Source of the DNA: Modicisalibacter sp049808615
GTDB lineage: Bacteria > Pseudomonadota > Gammaproteobacteria > Pseudomonadales > Halomonadaceae
Assembly: GCF_049808615.1 (NCBI RefSeq)
Contig: NZ_JBNCAN010000022.1
Location: 20,295-84,294 of the forward strand
Direction: 5' to 3'
Length of the DNA: 64,000 nt
The notes beneath the pieces were generated by a model, which searched no databases, was not told the DNA's origin, and worked only from the letters and a program-made list of their open reading frames with translations. Position numbers and translations under genes: made by a program. Below are positions 63,690 to 64,000 of the stretch, piece by piece. Numbering within the stretch: the first letter of the stretch is position 1; the number at the start of each line of letters is the position of its first letter.

Positions 63690-63859
63690 TTTTGAGATAG
63701 CCGCTGCGAATGCTCCCTATGACGACACAACCGCTCTTCGAATGCCTGCAAGGTAATATTGCCAAGCAACCTGACATGGACGCTGCGGCCAGCCACGAAT
63801 GCCGATCGCTGCGTCATATCCGCTTCGTGCTCTTCGATGAGGAAACAACGCGACTGCAT
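63683..63859 (-). CDS. Possible small protein, unknown
   Basis: A 58-codon frame from ATG 63857-63859 reading MQSRCFLIEEHEADMTQRSA, later LLGNITLQAFEERLCRHREH and ending SQKY. The composition (charged, amphipathic) looks protein-like, but there is no ribosome site, a stop lies just upstream, and it conflicts with the plus-strand frame. I do not recognise it. Confidence 0.25.
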   Translation of the reverse strand: MQSRCFLIEEHEADMTQRSAFVAGRSVHVRLLGNITLQAFEERLCRHREHSQRLSQKY

Positions 63860-64000
63860 CAGAAAATACTGAATGACCTATCCCGGATATTGCACCAGAC
63901 ATGCAAAAAGCGGCTGAAAATCGGTTATAATTCAAGCTCCTATACAAGAACCAACCGACTCAGCCGCCATGACAAAATGTACCACGCCGACCGCCGCCTT
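63710..64000 (+). CDS. Possible partial protein running off the window, unknown
   Basis: A frame of 97 codons open to the window edge, beginning MLPMTTQPLFECLQGNIAKQ with RHIRFVLFDEETTRLHQKIL in the middle. ATG at 63710 or 63719, neither with a ribosome site. It has a possible promoter at 63660-63689 but overlaps a minus-strand frame and ends over a TATAAT. I do not recognise the family. Confidence 0.25.
   Translation, partial: MLPMTTQPLFECLQGNIAKQPDMDAAASHECRSLRHIRFVLFDEETTRLHQKILNDLSRILHQTCKKRLKIGYNSSSYTRTNRLSRHDKMYHADRRL

Larger units (their letters stand above)
63469..64000. other. Right-edge region, gene content unresolved
   Basis: No convincing gene in 532 bases. Candidates are listed separately: a plus-strand frame from 63710 open to the edge and a 58-codon minus-strand frame at 63683-63859. 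A perfect TATAAT lies at 63926-63931, but no good -35 accompanies it; a gene could start at ATG 63969 (MTKCTTPTAA...), though without a ribosome site. The TAXI operon promoter should also be here. Confidence 0.5.

Overview
The window looks like chromosomal DNA of a moderately halophilic gammaproteobacterium, most likely Halomonas or a close relative (Halomonadaceae). The reasons are a GC-rich sequence, the start of an ectoine hydrolase gene (doeA) at the left edge, a TAXI/TRAP transporter followed by a universal stress protein as in Halomonas TRAP operons, and gammaproteobacterial housekeeping families (YejK, Cpx, Bae, ModABC, FruBKA with Cra). No rRNA, tRNA, CRISPR array, phage or complete insertion sequence was recognised.

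Layout. 1-9.2 kb: doeA start, a chemoreceptor, a GhrA-like reductase, YejK, a quinone-reductase/LysR divergent pair, a RES-type toxin-antitoxin pair, a cupin, a LysE exporter, a GNAT and a DUF6494 protein. 9.3-15.7 kb: an ABC exporter, a YadGH ABC-2 exporter, and a Cpx-like two-component system divergent from a Spy/CpxP protein with a CpxR box between them. 15.8-27.3 kb: an MFS protein, a Tat-type aldo/keto reductase, a DJ-1 protein, DUF3108, LysO, a NIT-domain chemoreceptor, BaeSR, a PAP2 phosphatase and a D,D-carboxypeptidase with a SPOR tail. 27.7-30.9 kb: an HD-GYP phosphodiesterase and a third chemoreceptor.

30.9-41.1 kb is the most interesting part. A NTF2-like/flavin monooxygenase fusion, an ExaC-like aldehyde dehydrogenase and an AdhP-like alcohol dehydrogenase lie behind a good sigma-54 promoter with an inverted-repeat upstream site, divergent from an AcoR-type sigma-54 activator. 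Right behind the activator come an ErbR-like LuxR response regulator, a NahK/ErcS'-like hybrid kinase and a NosP-like FIST sensor. This suggests a ketone/alcohol/aldehyde oxidation module linked to nitric-oxide or redox signalling.

41.1-46.4 kb: a LemA/YgcG/TPM operon carrying a MITE-like element, modABC and a gene remnant. 46.4-48.5 kb: an SDR and a flavin reductase. 48.6-55.4 kb: the fructose PTS operon fruBKA divergent from cra with two Cra-like operators. 55.5-64 kb: a phosphoribosyltransferase, a PhoD phosphatase, DUF2189, a universal stress protein and a TAXI-TRAP transporter, then an unresolved right edge.

All three chemoreceptor genes are preceded by sigma-28-like promoters, so they probably belong to the flagellar regulon although no che or flagellar gene lies in the window. 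Motif positions are approximate and all homology calls are from recognition of sequence patterns, not from searches.
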